A DNA stretch of 50,806 bases from Nitrosomonadales bacterium (GTDB taxonomy: Bacteria; Pseudomonadota; Gammaproteobacteria; Burkholderiales; Gallionellaceae): positions 1-50,806 of the forward strand of contig JAHFRC010000004.1 of the NCBI GenBank assembly GCA_023259015.1, in the 5' to 3' direction. Of this stretch, positions 9,645 to 18,090 are shown piece after piece. Within the stretch, counting starts at the first letter, position 1; every line of letters begins with the position of its first letter. The translations under genes and the position numbers were made by a program. Under the pieces are notes generated by a model. It worked only from the letters and a program-made list of their open reading frames with translations. It did not search any database and had not been told where the DNA came from.

Positions 9645-10337
9645 ATGAACATCCGCGCACATATTGAGCATGCATTGCCCGCGCAACCCTGCCTGCTGTG
9701 CGGTACAGCCAGCCGCAATGGTGCCTGGTGCTTGCCTTGCGATACCGCCCTGCCCTATTTAACAGCCCCGCATTGCCCGGTGTGCGCCTTGCCCACACTG
9801 AACGGAGCGACATGCGGCCGCTGCCTGAAACGTGCGCCGCAATTCGATCGCACGATGGCCGTCTTCGCCTATGCTTTCCCACTCGACAGGATGGTGCAGG
9901 CACTGAAGTTTAACGAGCAATTATTCCTGATTCGACAATTCGCAAACAAACTGGCGCAACGCATCGAAGCCCGCCCAGACTGTATCGTGGCAATGCCATT
10001 GCATCCGGCCCGCTTGCGCGAGCGCGGCTTCAACCAGTCATTGGAACTGGCGCGGCAGGTCGCGCACAATTTGAAAATCCCGCTGCTAAGCCATGTCTGC
10101 CAGCGCATACGCGATACACCGCCGCAATCCGCTTTGCCATGGAAGGAGAGGGGCAAAAACATGCGCAAGGCATTCACCTGCACGGCAGATTTATCGGGGA
10201 AGCATGTTGCCGTGGTGGATGACGTGATGACCAGCGGGGTATCGGTCAATGAACTGGCGCGCGCCTTGCGCCAAGCCAATGCACGTGAGGTGAGCGCATG
10301 GATTGTTGCGCGGACGTTGCCCCACTCCGGCTTGTAA
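9645..10337 (+). CDS. comF: ComF/GntX-family phosphoribosyltransferase-like protein
   Basis: 230 residues, ComF family, linked in other bacteria to DNA uptake. Near the N-terminus are zinc-finger-type cysteine pairs (CLLCGTAS, CLPC, CPVC, CGRC). The PRTase half has MPLHPARLRERGFNQSLELA and the PRPP loop VAVVDDVMTSGVSVNE. It diverges from bioB with 81 bases between the starts; comF next to biotin genes is common in betaproteobacteria. Confidence 0.9.
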   Translation: MNIRAHIEHALPAQPCLLCGTASRNGAWCLPCDTALPYLTAPHCPVCALPTLNGATCGRCLKRAPQFDRTMAVFAYAFPLDRMVQALKFNEQLFLIRQFANKLAQRIEARPDCIVAMPLHPARLRERGFNQSLELARQVAHNLKIPLLSHVCQRIRDTPPQSALPWKERGKNMRKAFTCTADLSGKHVAVVDDVMTSGVSVNELARALRQANAREVSAWIVARTLPHSGL

Positions 10338-10466
10338 CTCTTCAACCTGAATTCCGTAGTTGAACCACTAAGATCACGAATTAGAATTTTGCCTAGTTAT
10401 ATATAGGTATGCATAGATAATTCGGCATATTGCGGTTCCCATACTCCTGTGTAACAGTTCACGAGC

Positions 10467-10600
10467 CTCGCCCAATAAAAATACTTGCATGTTCAATCAT
10501 GCAGAAATTATGGCAGGGCAAAAATAAAAAGAGGCTTACCCGAAGCAAATCCGAGCTTGGTGCAAACCAATACATAGCTGTTTAGCGGTGCGTGGGCGAG
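10467..10600 (+). ncRNA. Candidate structured leader RNA upstream of the MSHA-like operon
   Basis: The 322 bases between comF and the leader ORF hold no ORF I can support but several nested helices. A closing stem pairs CTCGCCCA (10467-10474) with TGGGCGAG (10593-10600), eight perfect pairs. Inside are TGCATG/CATGCA with a six-base loop (10486-10503), GCTT/AAGC (10534-10546), and TTGGT/ACCAA capped by a GCAA tetraloop (10557-10570). A GNRA loop within a closed multi-stem domain suggests a folded regulatory RNA. I compared it by eye with the c-di-GMP-I riboswitch and did not find that core. This is inference from base pairing in one sequence. Confidence 0.35.
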
Positions 10601-10659
10601 CCAATCCTGCGACAAGGAAACTTTTGCTGATTTCTGGTTCTGAACAAGAGAAGGTGAGC

Positions 10660-10725
10660 ATGAAACTCAAGAAAGAAAACTCAGCAAAACCGGCCCCCTT
10701 GACGAACACCTGGTCATTTAATTAA
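10660..10725 (+). CDS. 21-residue leader peptide coupled to the secretin gene
   Basis: A short ORF, MKLKKENSAKPAPLTNTWSF plus a final Asn, preceded by a strong ribosome-binding site (AAGGTGAG, three bases before the ATG). Its TAA overlaps the secretin ATG as TAATG, the usual sign of translational coupling. The secretin start itself has no good Shine-Dalgarno sequence, so ribosomes may reach it through this ORF. The peptide is basic at its N-terminus and matches nothing I know. It could be a real peptide, a regulatory leader, or the remnant of a lost gene. Confidence 0.5.
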   Translation: MKLKKENSAKPAPLTNTWSFN

Positions 10726-12572
10726 TGCCATCCTGCCAGTCAATAACTGAACGGGCAAGCATGCAGTTGGGCAACGCATGGCTGATGTATTTCGCTTGCG
10801 CCTCGCTTGCCGCTTGCGGCACACAACCGCTCCAGCCATCCGGCAAGCACCTCCAGCAAGAACAAGGCGGCGAAATAAATAAAGCGGCCGGCATTGCGCA
10901 ACCTGTGAAACGCACTATCCCGCTTTCTCCCCCAACCGCTGCCCCGAAGGCTGAGACCTACAGCGTGGTCGTAGTCAATGTCCCGGCGCAGGAAATCCTG
11001 TTCGCGCTGGCGCGCGACGCAAAGATCAACCTCGATATCCATGCCGGTATACAAGGCACCGCCACCCTCAACGCCATCGACCAGACACTGCCACAAATCC
11101 TTAATCGTATCGCCAGGCAGGTGGACATGCGCTATGAGCTGGATGGGCAAAATCTGATCGTCATGCCGGACTCTCCTTACCTGCACAGCTACAAGATTGA
11201 CTATGTAAACATGGCGCGCGATTCAGACGGTGCGATTTCAGATTCTACGCATGTCGGCTCCGGTGCAGCAGGAAATGCAGTTGGGGGCGCAGCCGGCGCT
11301 GGCAGTGCAGGCAATAATTCATCGCTTGCCATCAAGAATATTTCCAAAAATCACTTCTGGGAAACCCTGACCCAGAACATCAAGGATATCCTGCGCGAAA
11401 CAGACAAGATATTGCCGTCCGGCTCCAGTGAAACCATGGTGCAGCAAAGTAGCGCCATCAGCACCAGCGGCACCGGCGTGCAACCTGCGCCGGCAGGCGT
11501 TAAAAAATCCGTCGCCAAAATGCCGGGCGTTGAAAACAGCCCGATCCCGGCCACACTGCAGGAAGGCGGCACCACCGTCACGCGCACCAACACCTTTCGT
11601 GAAGCCGCTTCGGTGATCGCCAACCCGGAAAGCGGCATCGTTACCGTACGCGCCACAGGAAAACAACATGAAAAAATCCAGGAATTCATTGATCAGGTCA
11701 TGGCCAGCGTCCGGCGCCAGGTGCTGATCGAAGCGACTGTGGTGGAGGTGCTCCTGAGCGATAATTACAAACAAGGCATCGAGTGGTCGGCTATACGGTT
11801 CGGCGCGGCCGGGTTCAATCTGGCACAGAAGGGAACGGCGGGCTTGCCCAGCGACAATGCCCTCAATATCTTCACCCTCAACTATGCCAACCCCAATTCT
11901 TCTCACGGCAGTTTGAGCGCGCAAGTTTCCCTGCTGGAATCATTCGGTACGGTAAAGGTGTTATCCAGCCCCAAGTTGAGCGTCATGAATAACCAGACTG
12001 CCATGCTGCGCGTGGTGGATAACAAGGTATATTTCATCGTCAATTCGGCCACGGCGCCTTGCGCTCCAGCGCCATGCACCCCGATCATCACTTATACCAC
12101 CACCGTCAACACGGTACCTATCGGCTTCACCATGAGCGTGACGCCGCAAATCAACGACAGCGACACCGTACTGCTCAATATCCGTCCATCAATTACACGC
12201 CTGCTTAAAAATGCCAACGACCCCACACCGGGGCTCGCCATCCCCAATCCGGTGCCGCAAACATCAACCCGGGAAATGGAGTCGGTGCTGAAAATCGAAA
12301 ACAACCAGATCGCCGTGCTGGGCGGGCTGATGGAGGATCGCGTGGACAAGGTCACCGATGAAGTGCCGCTGCTGGCAAAAATTCCGCTGCTGGGCAATCT
12401 TTTCCAGAACCGCAACGACACCACCACCAAAACCGAGCTGGTAATTTTCCTGCGCCCGATTGTCATCAAGGAAGCCAGTGTGAATGCGGACTACAGCGAA
12501 TTCCGCGATAGCTTGCCTGATGCAGATTTTTTCAAGCAGCAGCCAGGCAGTAATCTGAGCAGCCGGCCGTGA
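10725..12572 (+). CDS. mshL: MSHA-type pilus secretin (MshL-like)
   Basis: Outer-membrane secretin of a type IV pilus or type II secretion-like machine. 615 residues. A lipoprotein signal ends in LAACGTQ (Cys near residue 31), followed by an STN/secretin short domain (VPAQEILFALARDAKINLDI), a Gly/Ala/Ser-rich linker near residues 175-200, and an N1-like domain. The secretin barrel follows (VLIEATVVEVLLSDNYKQG, VLSSPKLSVMNNQTA, GFTMSVTPQINDSDT, PLLAKIPLLGNLFQNR). An internal Met at 10761 would also give a lipobox, but with no positive charge before it. First large gene of an eight-gene operon. Confidence 0.9.
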   Translation: MPSCQSITERASMQLGNAWLMYFACASLAACGTQPLQPSGKHLQQEQGGEINKAAGIAQPVKRTIPLSPPTAAPKAETYSVVVVNVPAQEILFALARDAKINLDIHAGIQGTATLNAIDQTLPQILNRIARQVDMRYELDGQNLIVMPDSPYLHSYKIDYVNMARDSDGAISDSTHVGSGAAGNAVGGAAGAGSAGNNSSLAIKNISKNHFWETLTQNIKDILRETDKILPSGSSETMVQQSSAISTSGTGVQPAPAGVKKSVAKMPGVENSPIPATLQEGGTTVTRTNTFREAASVIANPESGIVTVRATGKQHEKIQEFIDQVMASVRRQVLIEATVVEVLLSDNYKQGIEWSAIRFGAAGFNLAQKGTAGLPSDNALNIFTLNYANPNSSHGSLSAQVSLLESFGTVKVLSSPKLSVMNNQTAMLRVVDNKVYFIVNSATAPCAPAPCTPIITYTTTVNTVPIGFTMSVTPQINDSDTVLLNIRPSITRLLKNANDPTPGLAIPNPVPQTSTREMESVLKIENNQIAVLGGLMEDRVDKVTDEVPLLAKIPLLGNLFQNRNDTTTKTELVIFLRPIVIKEASVNADYSEFRDSLPDADFFKQQPGSNLSSRP

Positions 12573-12591
12573 TCATAATTTCAAATTAAAC

Positions 12592-14364
12592 ATGACAGAA
12601 ACCGCCCTCTCCCTCAATCCCTCCAGACTGGAGCGCATTGGTGCGGAAGAGGGTAATTACGTTAAAAAATCACATACCCAACAACCCATAGGACGCCTCC
12701 TCGTAGCAAAAGGCGTTGTCAGCGAAGACCAGTTGCGCATCGCTCTGCAGGAGCAGAAAAAGAACCATCAGCCGCTGGGGCGCTTGCTGGTAGGGCTGGG
12801 CTTCCTGTCCGAAGCCACCCTCCGCGATGTAATGTCGGAAAACCTTGGGCAGGAAAGCGTCGATCTCACTAGCATGATTATCGATCCGGCTGCCATCAAG
12901 CTGGTTCCCAAGGACATTGCGCGGCGCTATCAACTGCTACCACTGTCGGTCGATTTGCCCAACCGTCATCTCACAATCGCAATCGCCGACCCGGACAACA
13001 TCATCGCGCTGGATCAATTGCGCGCGCTACTCAGGGATGAATACCGCCTGATTACTCAGGTGGCGAGTGAATCGGATATCCTGCATGCCATCGACCAGTA
13101 TTACGGCTTCGAGTTGTCCATCGACGGCATCCTGCATGAGATTGAACCGGGTGAGATGGAGTGCCTGTCGCTGACTCACGGCGTCACTGAATTCAGCCAG
13201 CCGGTTGTGCGCCTGATCGACGCTCTGCTCACCGAAGCGGTACAGCAAGGCGCTTCCGACATCCACTTCGAGCCGGAAGGCAGCTTCCTGCGCATTCGCT
13301 ACCGTATAGACGGCGTGCTGCGCCAGATGCGCAGCTTGCACAAGAGTTTCTGGCCAGCCATGGTGGTGCGCATGAAGGTGATGAGCGGCATGAACATCGC
13401 GGAAACCCGCGCGCCGCAGGATGGCCGCATCTCGCTGCGCCTGTCCGGCCGCCCTGTCGACTTCCGCGTTGCTTCGCACCCCACTACACACGGCGAAAAC
13501 ATGGTGCTGCGCATTCTGGACCGGCAGAAAGGCATTGTGCCCATAGAAAAGATCGGGCTGGATGAGGCCGCACTGTCCACACTCAGGATGATCATCGCCA
13601 AACCGGAAGGCATCGTGCTGGTGACCGGGCCAACAGGATCTGGGAAAACCACCACGCTGTATTCAATACTCAGCCATATCAACACCGAGTCGGTCAATAT
13701 CATGACGCTGGAAGACCCTGTGGAGTATCCCCTCGCGCTGACCCGCCAGACCTCGGTGAACGAAGCGGCCAAGCTGGATTTCGCCAGCGGCATCCGCTCC
13801 ATGATGCGGCAAGACCCGGACATCATCCTGGTCGGCGAAATCCGCGACCACCCTACGGCAGAAATGGCGTTCCGCGCCGCCATGACCGGTCATCAGGTGT
13901 ATTCCACATTGCACACCAACTCGGCCATCGGCGCGATTCCACGTTTATTGGATATCGGCATCCTGCCGGACATCATGGCCGGCAACATCATCGGCATCAT
14001 TGCTCAACGGCTGGTGCGCGTGCTGTGCCCGCATTGCAAACATTCCTATCATCCGGATGCCATGGAACGCAAACTGCTCGGCATCAGCCATGATGATGAA
14101 ATCACGCTGCACCGGGCCGCAGGCTGCGAGCTATGCCGCCACCATGGATACAGCGGGCGGCTTGCCCTCATGGAACTGCTCAAGATGGATAACGATCTCG
14201 ATGATCTGGTGGCGCGCCGCGCCAGCACCCGCGATCTGAAACAAGCAGCTCTGGAAAAAGGTTTTTGCCCGCTTGCAACGGATGGCCTGCGGCGCGCCCT
14301 GGAAGGCATCACCTCGCTATCCGAGGTGGCGCGTGTGGTCGATCTGACCGATCGTATGAATTAG
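12592..14364 (+). CDS. mshE: MSHA-type assembly ATPase with MshEN c-di-GMP-binding domain (MshE-like)
   Basis: Hexameric GspE/PilB-superfamily ATPase that powers pilus assembly. 590 residues. Residues about 30-75 carry two tandem MshEN motifs (IGRLLVAKGVVSEDQLRIAL, then LGRLLVGLGFLSEATL), the form known to bind cyclic di-GMP in Vibrio MshE. The ATPase core has GPTGSGKTTTLYS as Walker A, DPDIILVGEIRD as Walker B, and the GspE-type zinc site CPHC...CELC. It starts 19 bases after the secretin gene with a weak ribosome-binding site. Extension activity is probably controlled by c-di-GMP. Confidence 0.92.
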   Translation: MTETALSLNPSRLERIGAEEGNYVKKSHTQQPIGRLLVAKGVVSEDQLRIALQEQKKNHQPLGRLLVGLGFLSEATLRDVMSENLGQESVDLTSMIIDPAAIKLVPKDIARRYQLLPLSVDLPNRHLTIAIADPDNIIALDQLRALLRDEYRLITQVASESDILHAIDQYYGFELSIDGILHEIEPGEMECLSLTHGVTEFSQPVVRLIDALLTEAVQQGASDIHFEPEGSFLRIRYRIDGVLRQMRSLHKSFWPAMVVRMKVMSGMNIAETRAPQDGRISLRLSGRPVDFRVASHPTTHGENMVLRILDRQKGIVPIEKIGLDEAALSTLRMIIAKPEGIVLVTGPTGSGKTTTLYSILSHINTESVNIMTLEDPVEYPLALTRQTSVNEAAKLDFASGIRSMMRQDPDIILVGEIRDHPTAEMAFRAAMTGHQVYSTLHTNSAIGAIPRLLDIGILPDIMAGNIIGIIAQRLVRVLCPHCKHSYHPDAMERKLLGISHDDEITLHRAAGCELCRHHGYSGRLALMELLKMDNDLDDLVARRASTRDLKQAALEKGFCPLATDGLRRALEGITSLSEVARVVDLTDRMN

Positions 14365-14373
14365 GCAATCCAG

Positions 14374-15576
14374 GTGGCGCTGTATTCTTACAAGGCGGTC
14401 AACGAGCAGGGCAAGACTTCCAAGGGCTTGCAGGACGCGGCCAATGTGGTGGATCTCGAATTGCGCCTGAAACGCATCGGCCTGGACCTGATTCATGCCA
14501 ATGTGGATGAGAAAAAATCCGGTTTCGGCAACAGGAAAATCAAGCGCGCGCATCTGATCACCCTGTTCTTCAACATGGATCAACTCCTTGGTTCCGGAGT
14601 CCCGCTGCTGGAATGCCTGGCCGATTTGCGCGACAGCATGGATGAACCGGAATTCCGCGAGATACTCGCCAGCATGGTGGAGTCTATCGGGAGTGGCAAG
14701 AAGCTGTCGCAAGCCATGGCGGAACACCCCGATGCGTTCAACAAAATTCTCGTCAGCCTGACACATGCTGGCGAAGAAAGCGGCCGCCTGCCTGAAGTGT
14801 TCAGGCACCTCACCGAATCGCTGAAGTGGCAGGACGAGATGGCTGCGCAAACCAGAAATATGATGATTTACCCTGCCTTAGTCGGCGCCATGGTGATGGG
14901 CGTCACCTTCTTCCTGATGATTTATCTGGTGCCGCAACTGATCGGCTTCATCAGGAGCATGGGTCAGGATGTTCCCTTGCAAACCCGTTTGCTGTTGCAC
15001 ACCTCAAGTGTGTTCGTGAATTACTGGCATGTCATGCTGGCGTTGCCACCGGTGTTGTTCGTGTTTTTCAAGCTGTCGCTGAATTACAGCCCAAGCCTGC
15101 AATACCGTCTGGATGATCTCAAGCTGAGCATCCGGCCCACCGGCCCCATCCTGCGCAAGATTATCCTGGCGCGCTTTGCCAATACTTTTGCCATGATGTA
15201 CAGCTCTGGCATCAGCATCATGGAGTGCATCGCCAATTCGCGCGACCTGGTAGGCAACCAGGTGATAGCCAAAAGCCTGGATCAAGTTGAGCGTGAAATC
15301 GAGTCCGGTAAAAACCTTACGCAGAGCTTCCAGAACACCGGCGTATTCCCGCCGTTGGTGATACGCATGCTCATGGTGGGTGAAGCCACCGGCCAGCTCG
15401 ATATTGCACTGCGCAATGTCAGCTATTTTTATGACCGCGACGTGAAGGACTCGATCAGGAAAGCGCAGGTCATGATTGAGCCGGCCATGACCGTCATTCT
15501 CGGCGCCCTGCTGGGATGGGTGATACTGTCCGTGCTGTCGCCGATTTATGACGTCATCAGCAAGGTGCAGATGTGA
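14374..15576 (+). CDS. mshG: Inner-membrane platform protein, GspF/PilC family (MshG-like)
   Basis: 400 residues with GTG start nine bases after mshE (MALYSYKAVNEQGKTSKG). It has the duplicated GspF domain: LITLFFNMDQLLGSGVPLLE in the first half and FANTFAMMYSSGISIMECIA in the second. Three membrane segments are visible near residues 170-190, 215-235 and 370-395. The family converts ATPase motion into pilin insertion or extraction. The stop overlaps the next start as TGATG. Confidence 0.92.
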   Translation: MALYSYKAVNEQGKTSKGLQDAANVVDLELRLKRIGLDLIHANVDEKKSGFGNRKIKRAHLITLFFNMDQLLGSGVPLLECLADLRDSMDEPEFREILASMVESIGSGKKLSQAMAEHPDAFNKILVSLTHAGEESGRLPEVFRHLTESLKWQDEMAAQTRNMMIYPALVGAMVMGVTFFLMIYLVPQLIGFIRSMGQDVPLQTRLLLHTSSVFVNYWHVMLALPPVLFVFFKLSLNYSPSLQYRLDDLKLSIRPTGPILRKIILARFANTFAMMYSSGISIMECIANSRDLVGNQVIAKSLDQVEREIESGKNLTQSFQNTGVFPPLVIRMLMVGEATGQLDIALRNVSYFYDRDVKDSIRKAQVMIEPAMTVILGALLGWVILSVLSPIYDVISKVQM

Positions 15577-17078
15577 TGCCCGGCAAAACTCTCTTGTTCC
15601 TCGGCGCCAGCTGCTTCCACGCCCATACCTGGAAGGGTGGCGCACTTTCCATGGAACAGCGCTTTTCCGACAATCAGGAAGGCAAGGAACAATTTGCATT
15701 ATTCCTGCAAAACCACCGCAGCCCGGCCTACCTGCTCACGGATATTATCGAAGAAGATTTCCGCCATGAAACCGTGCCGCATTTGCATGGTGGGGCGCAC
15801 ACCGCACTGATCCAGCGCAAGTTCGAACAATACTACCGCAACACCCAATTCCGGCAGGCGCTGTTGTTGCAACGCCGGAAAGACGGGCGGCGCGACGACG
15901 ACATGCTGCTCTCCGGACTGACCAACCCCGGGCTTATCCAGCCGTGGCTGAATATCATGCTGGCAAGCAATACGCCGGTGGCCGGTATTTATTCCGTACC
16001 CAACATTAGCGCACCTCTGGCCAAGAACATCCCGTCGAACCACCTGTTGTTGCTGTCCTGGGAAAAATATGCAGGATTGCGCCAGACTTACTTCGAAGGC
16101 AAACTCATGCGCTTCTCGCGCCTGACGCCGATGACCAGCGACAAGTCCATCGGTGAGACGGTCGCAGTAGAAGCCGCGCGTACCCAGCAGTACCTGAAGA
16201 GCCTGGGCCTGTTGCCGTCAGGGCAATCGCTGAGCGTGTGCATCATATGCCATGCGGATGACAAGCCCGGCCTGGAAGCGCGCCTTGAAAACAGCACTGA
16301 CATGCAATACGCTTATCTCGACATCCAGGAGATGGGGCAGCACATCAAGTCGAAAACAAACTTTGCCGATTCGGACGCGACGCCGCTCTACCTGCACCTG
16401 CTCGCGATCAAGCCGCCGCGCAGCCACTACGCCGCTCCCGCGCACACCCACTTTTTCCAGTTGCTGCAACTCCGCCGCAGCCTGTATTGGCTGAGCGCGG
16501 TGCTGGCTATAGGCAGCCTGCTGTGGAGCACCGCCAATATCTTGGAGGGCCGCTGGCTGCGCGATGAAGGCGAATCGCTCAAGCTGCAAACGGACAAGTT
16601 GTCGCAGCAAACGCAACAGATCATCCAGGGCTTTCGCAGCACACTGGCCAGTGCGACAGACATGAAAACCGCCGTGCTTCTGGCGCGCAAACTGAACAAC
16701 TACGCCCCTCCTCCACAAACCGTACTGGATGGCCTCAGCAAAACCCTGGACAATTTCCCGCGCATCCGCGTTGACAAGCTCGCTTGGCAGGCAAGCGCTA
16801 CGCCCGATACCGCACCGCCCAACGGGGCGGCGGTAAACGCCCCAGCCCAAGTCATCACGCTCAGCGGCGACCTGGCGGAATTTACCGGTGACTACCGGGA
16901 CGTGCTGGATTACGTGGAACGATTCCAGCAAGCCTTGATAAAAAATGGCCACGGCGTAACGGCGCTGGCCTTGCCGCTGGACATCAGCCCGAAAGGCAGC
17001 ATTGCCGCAGATATCGGCGAAAACAGCGGCAAGCCCGCGAATTTCTCGCTGAAAATTGTCTGGAGACCGGCATTGTGA
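15576..17078 (+). CDS. MshI-like pilus assembly protein (bitopic, PilM/PilN-like)
   Basis: 500 residues. The first 300 are soluble and presumably cytoplasmic. One membrane segment (LYWLSAVLAIGSLLW, near residue 305) follows, then a predicted coiled coil (EGESLKLQTDKLSQQTQQII) and a periplasmic alpha/beta domain ending in VITLSGDLAEF and LKIVWRPAL. A membrane-proximal coiled coil plus a ferredoxin-like periplasmic domain is the PilN/MshI architecture, and the place in the operon fits. I do not see a clear actin-like nucleotide site. Start chosen at the ATG in TGATG; a GTG one codon earlier is also in frame. Confidence 0.65.
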   Translation: MPGKTLLFLGASCFHAHTWKGGALSMEQRFSDNQEGKEQFALFLQNHRSPAYLLTDIIEEDFRHETVPHLHGGAHTALIQRKFEQYYRNTQFRQALLLQRRKDGRRDDDMLLSGLTNPGLIQPWLNIMLASNTPVAGIYSVPNISAPLAKNIPSNHLLLLSWEKYAGLRQTYFEGKLMRFSRLTPMTSDKSIGETVAVEAARTQQYLKSLGLLPSGQSLSVCIICHADDKPGLEARLENSTDMQYAYLDIQEMGQHIKSKTNFADSDATPLYLHLLAIKPPRSHYAAPAHTHFFQLLQLRRSLYWLSAVLAIGSLLWSTANILEGRWLRDEGESLKLQTDKLSQQTQQIIQGFRSTLASATDMKTAVLLARKLNNYAPPPQTVLDGLSKTLDNFPRIRVDKLAWQASATPDTAPPNGAAVNAPAQVITLSGDLAEFTGDYRDVLDYVERFQQALIKNGHGVTALALPLDISPKGSIAADIGENSGKPANFSLKIVWRPAL

Positions 17079-17701
17079 CCATCTCCAAATCAGATTTCCC
17101 GCACATCAAGTGGAGCCTGCTTGCTTTTTTATTTGCGCTGTGCGTAGGAGGTGCGTCCATCATTGTCAGCAAAGACTTTAACGTTCGCTCACAGCGCTAT
17201 CAGCATGCTGCGGCTGGCCAATTAAGCCAGGCGCGCAGCCAGCTTGCCGCAGCCAAGCAGGATATCGAGAACATGAAGGCCTACACTCTCGAGTACGGTG
17301 ATTTACTGAAACGCAACATCATCGGCAACGGCCAGCGCCTGGACTGGGTTGAGGGCATGGACAACCTGCGCAAACAGAGTCTCGTGCTGGATTTCAAATA
17401 CACCATCGCGCCGCAAAGACCCTACATGCTGCTCCCGCCGCTGGACAGCGGAAAATTTCAACTGAACATCAGCGATATGAACCTGCAATTCGAGTTGCTG
17501 CATGAGGAGCAACTAACCGCCTTCTTCGATGCCCTGCGCACCGGCATCAAGGGCTGGTTCATCCTTGACCATTGCTTGCTGGAGCGCAGCTCTGCCGGGC
17601 CGGGCAATGACAACAAGTTGCGCACCCCCGGCGCTGCGCCGCGACTCAAGGCTGAATGCACAGGCGGGGTGTTGACACTGGATAACAGGGAAGCAAAATG
17701 A
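17075..17701 (+). CDS. MshJ/PilO-like pilus assembly protein
   Basis: 208 residues, GTG start overlapping the previous stop by four bases. The N-terminal membrane helix (WSLLAFLFALCVGGASIIV) is followed by a coiled coil (LSQARSQLAAAKQDIENMKA) and a periplasmic domain with FQLNISDMNLQFELLHEEQL, as in PilO/MshJ. Its likely partner is the preceding MshI-like protein; together they would form the inner-membrane alignment complex below the secretin. Confidence 0.7.
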   Translation: MTISKSDFPHIKWSLLAFLFALCVGGASIIVSKDFNVRSQRYQHAAAGQLSQARSQLAAAKQDIENMKAYTLEYGDLLKRNIIGNGQRLDWVEGMDNLRKQSLVLDFKYTIAPQRPYMLLPPLDSGKFQLNISDMNLQFELLHEEQLTAFFDALRTGIKGWFILDHCLLERSSAGPGNDNKLRTPGAAPRLKAECTGGVLTLDNREAK

Positions 17702-18087
17702 GATACGCCTTGCTTGCCCTGCTGCTCGTTTTACCTGCCGCACATTCCGTGCAGGCAAGCGGCCTCGGGCGCCTGTTCTTCACACCGGAACAGCGCGTGC
17801 AACTGGAACAGGAGCGCAAGGCAATTGCTGAAGACGGGCCGCCCTCTTCAGTGCTGACCGTCAATGGCATTGTGCAGAGAAAAGGCGGGGTGCGCACCGT
17901 ATGGATCAACGGTGTAGCGCAAAACGCTGGCAACAGCGACGAACAGAGTCCTGAAGCGTTGCCGGTTCCCGTACCTGGGCAATCCAAACCGGTAAAAATG
18001 AAAGTCGGACAAAAAATCATATTGGATCAACCCGTACAGTATTCACCTGCGCCGACGCCGCAAGAACAACCCGCTCCCGGCAAGTAA
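17698..18087 (+). CDS. Periplasmic pilus accessory protein (MshK/PilP-like)
   Basis: 129 residues with a Sec signal peptide (MRYALLALLLVLPAAHSVQA). The mature part contains LTVNGIVQRKGGVRTVWING, a short beta hairpin typical of MshK and GspC/PilP-type proteins that contact the secretin, then MKVGQKIIL and a proline-rich tail. It overlaps the preceding gene by four bases. Assigned mainly from position and size. Confidence 0.6.
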   Translation: MRYALLALLLVLPAAHSVQASGLGRLFFTPEQRVQLEQERKAIAEDGPPSSVLTVNGIVQRKGGVRTVWINGVAQNAGNSDEQSPEALPVPVPGQSKPVKMKVGQKIILDQPVQYSPAPTPQEQPAPGK

Positions 18088-18090
18088 CCC

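Noticed and set aside
10467-10600. c-di-GMP-I (GEMM) riboswitch
   Set aside because: The conserved GCAAACC / GACGCAAAGCC core is not present, so the structured region is left unnamed.
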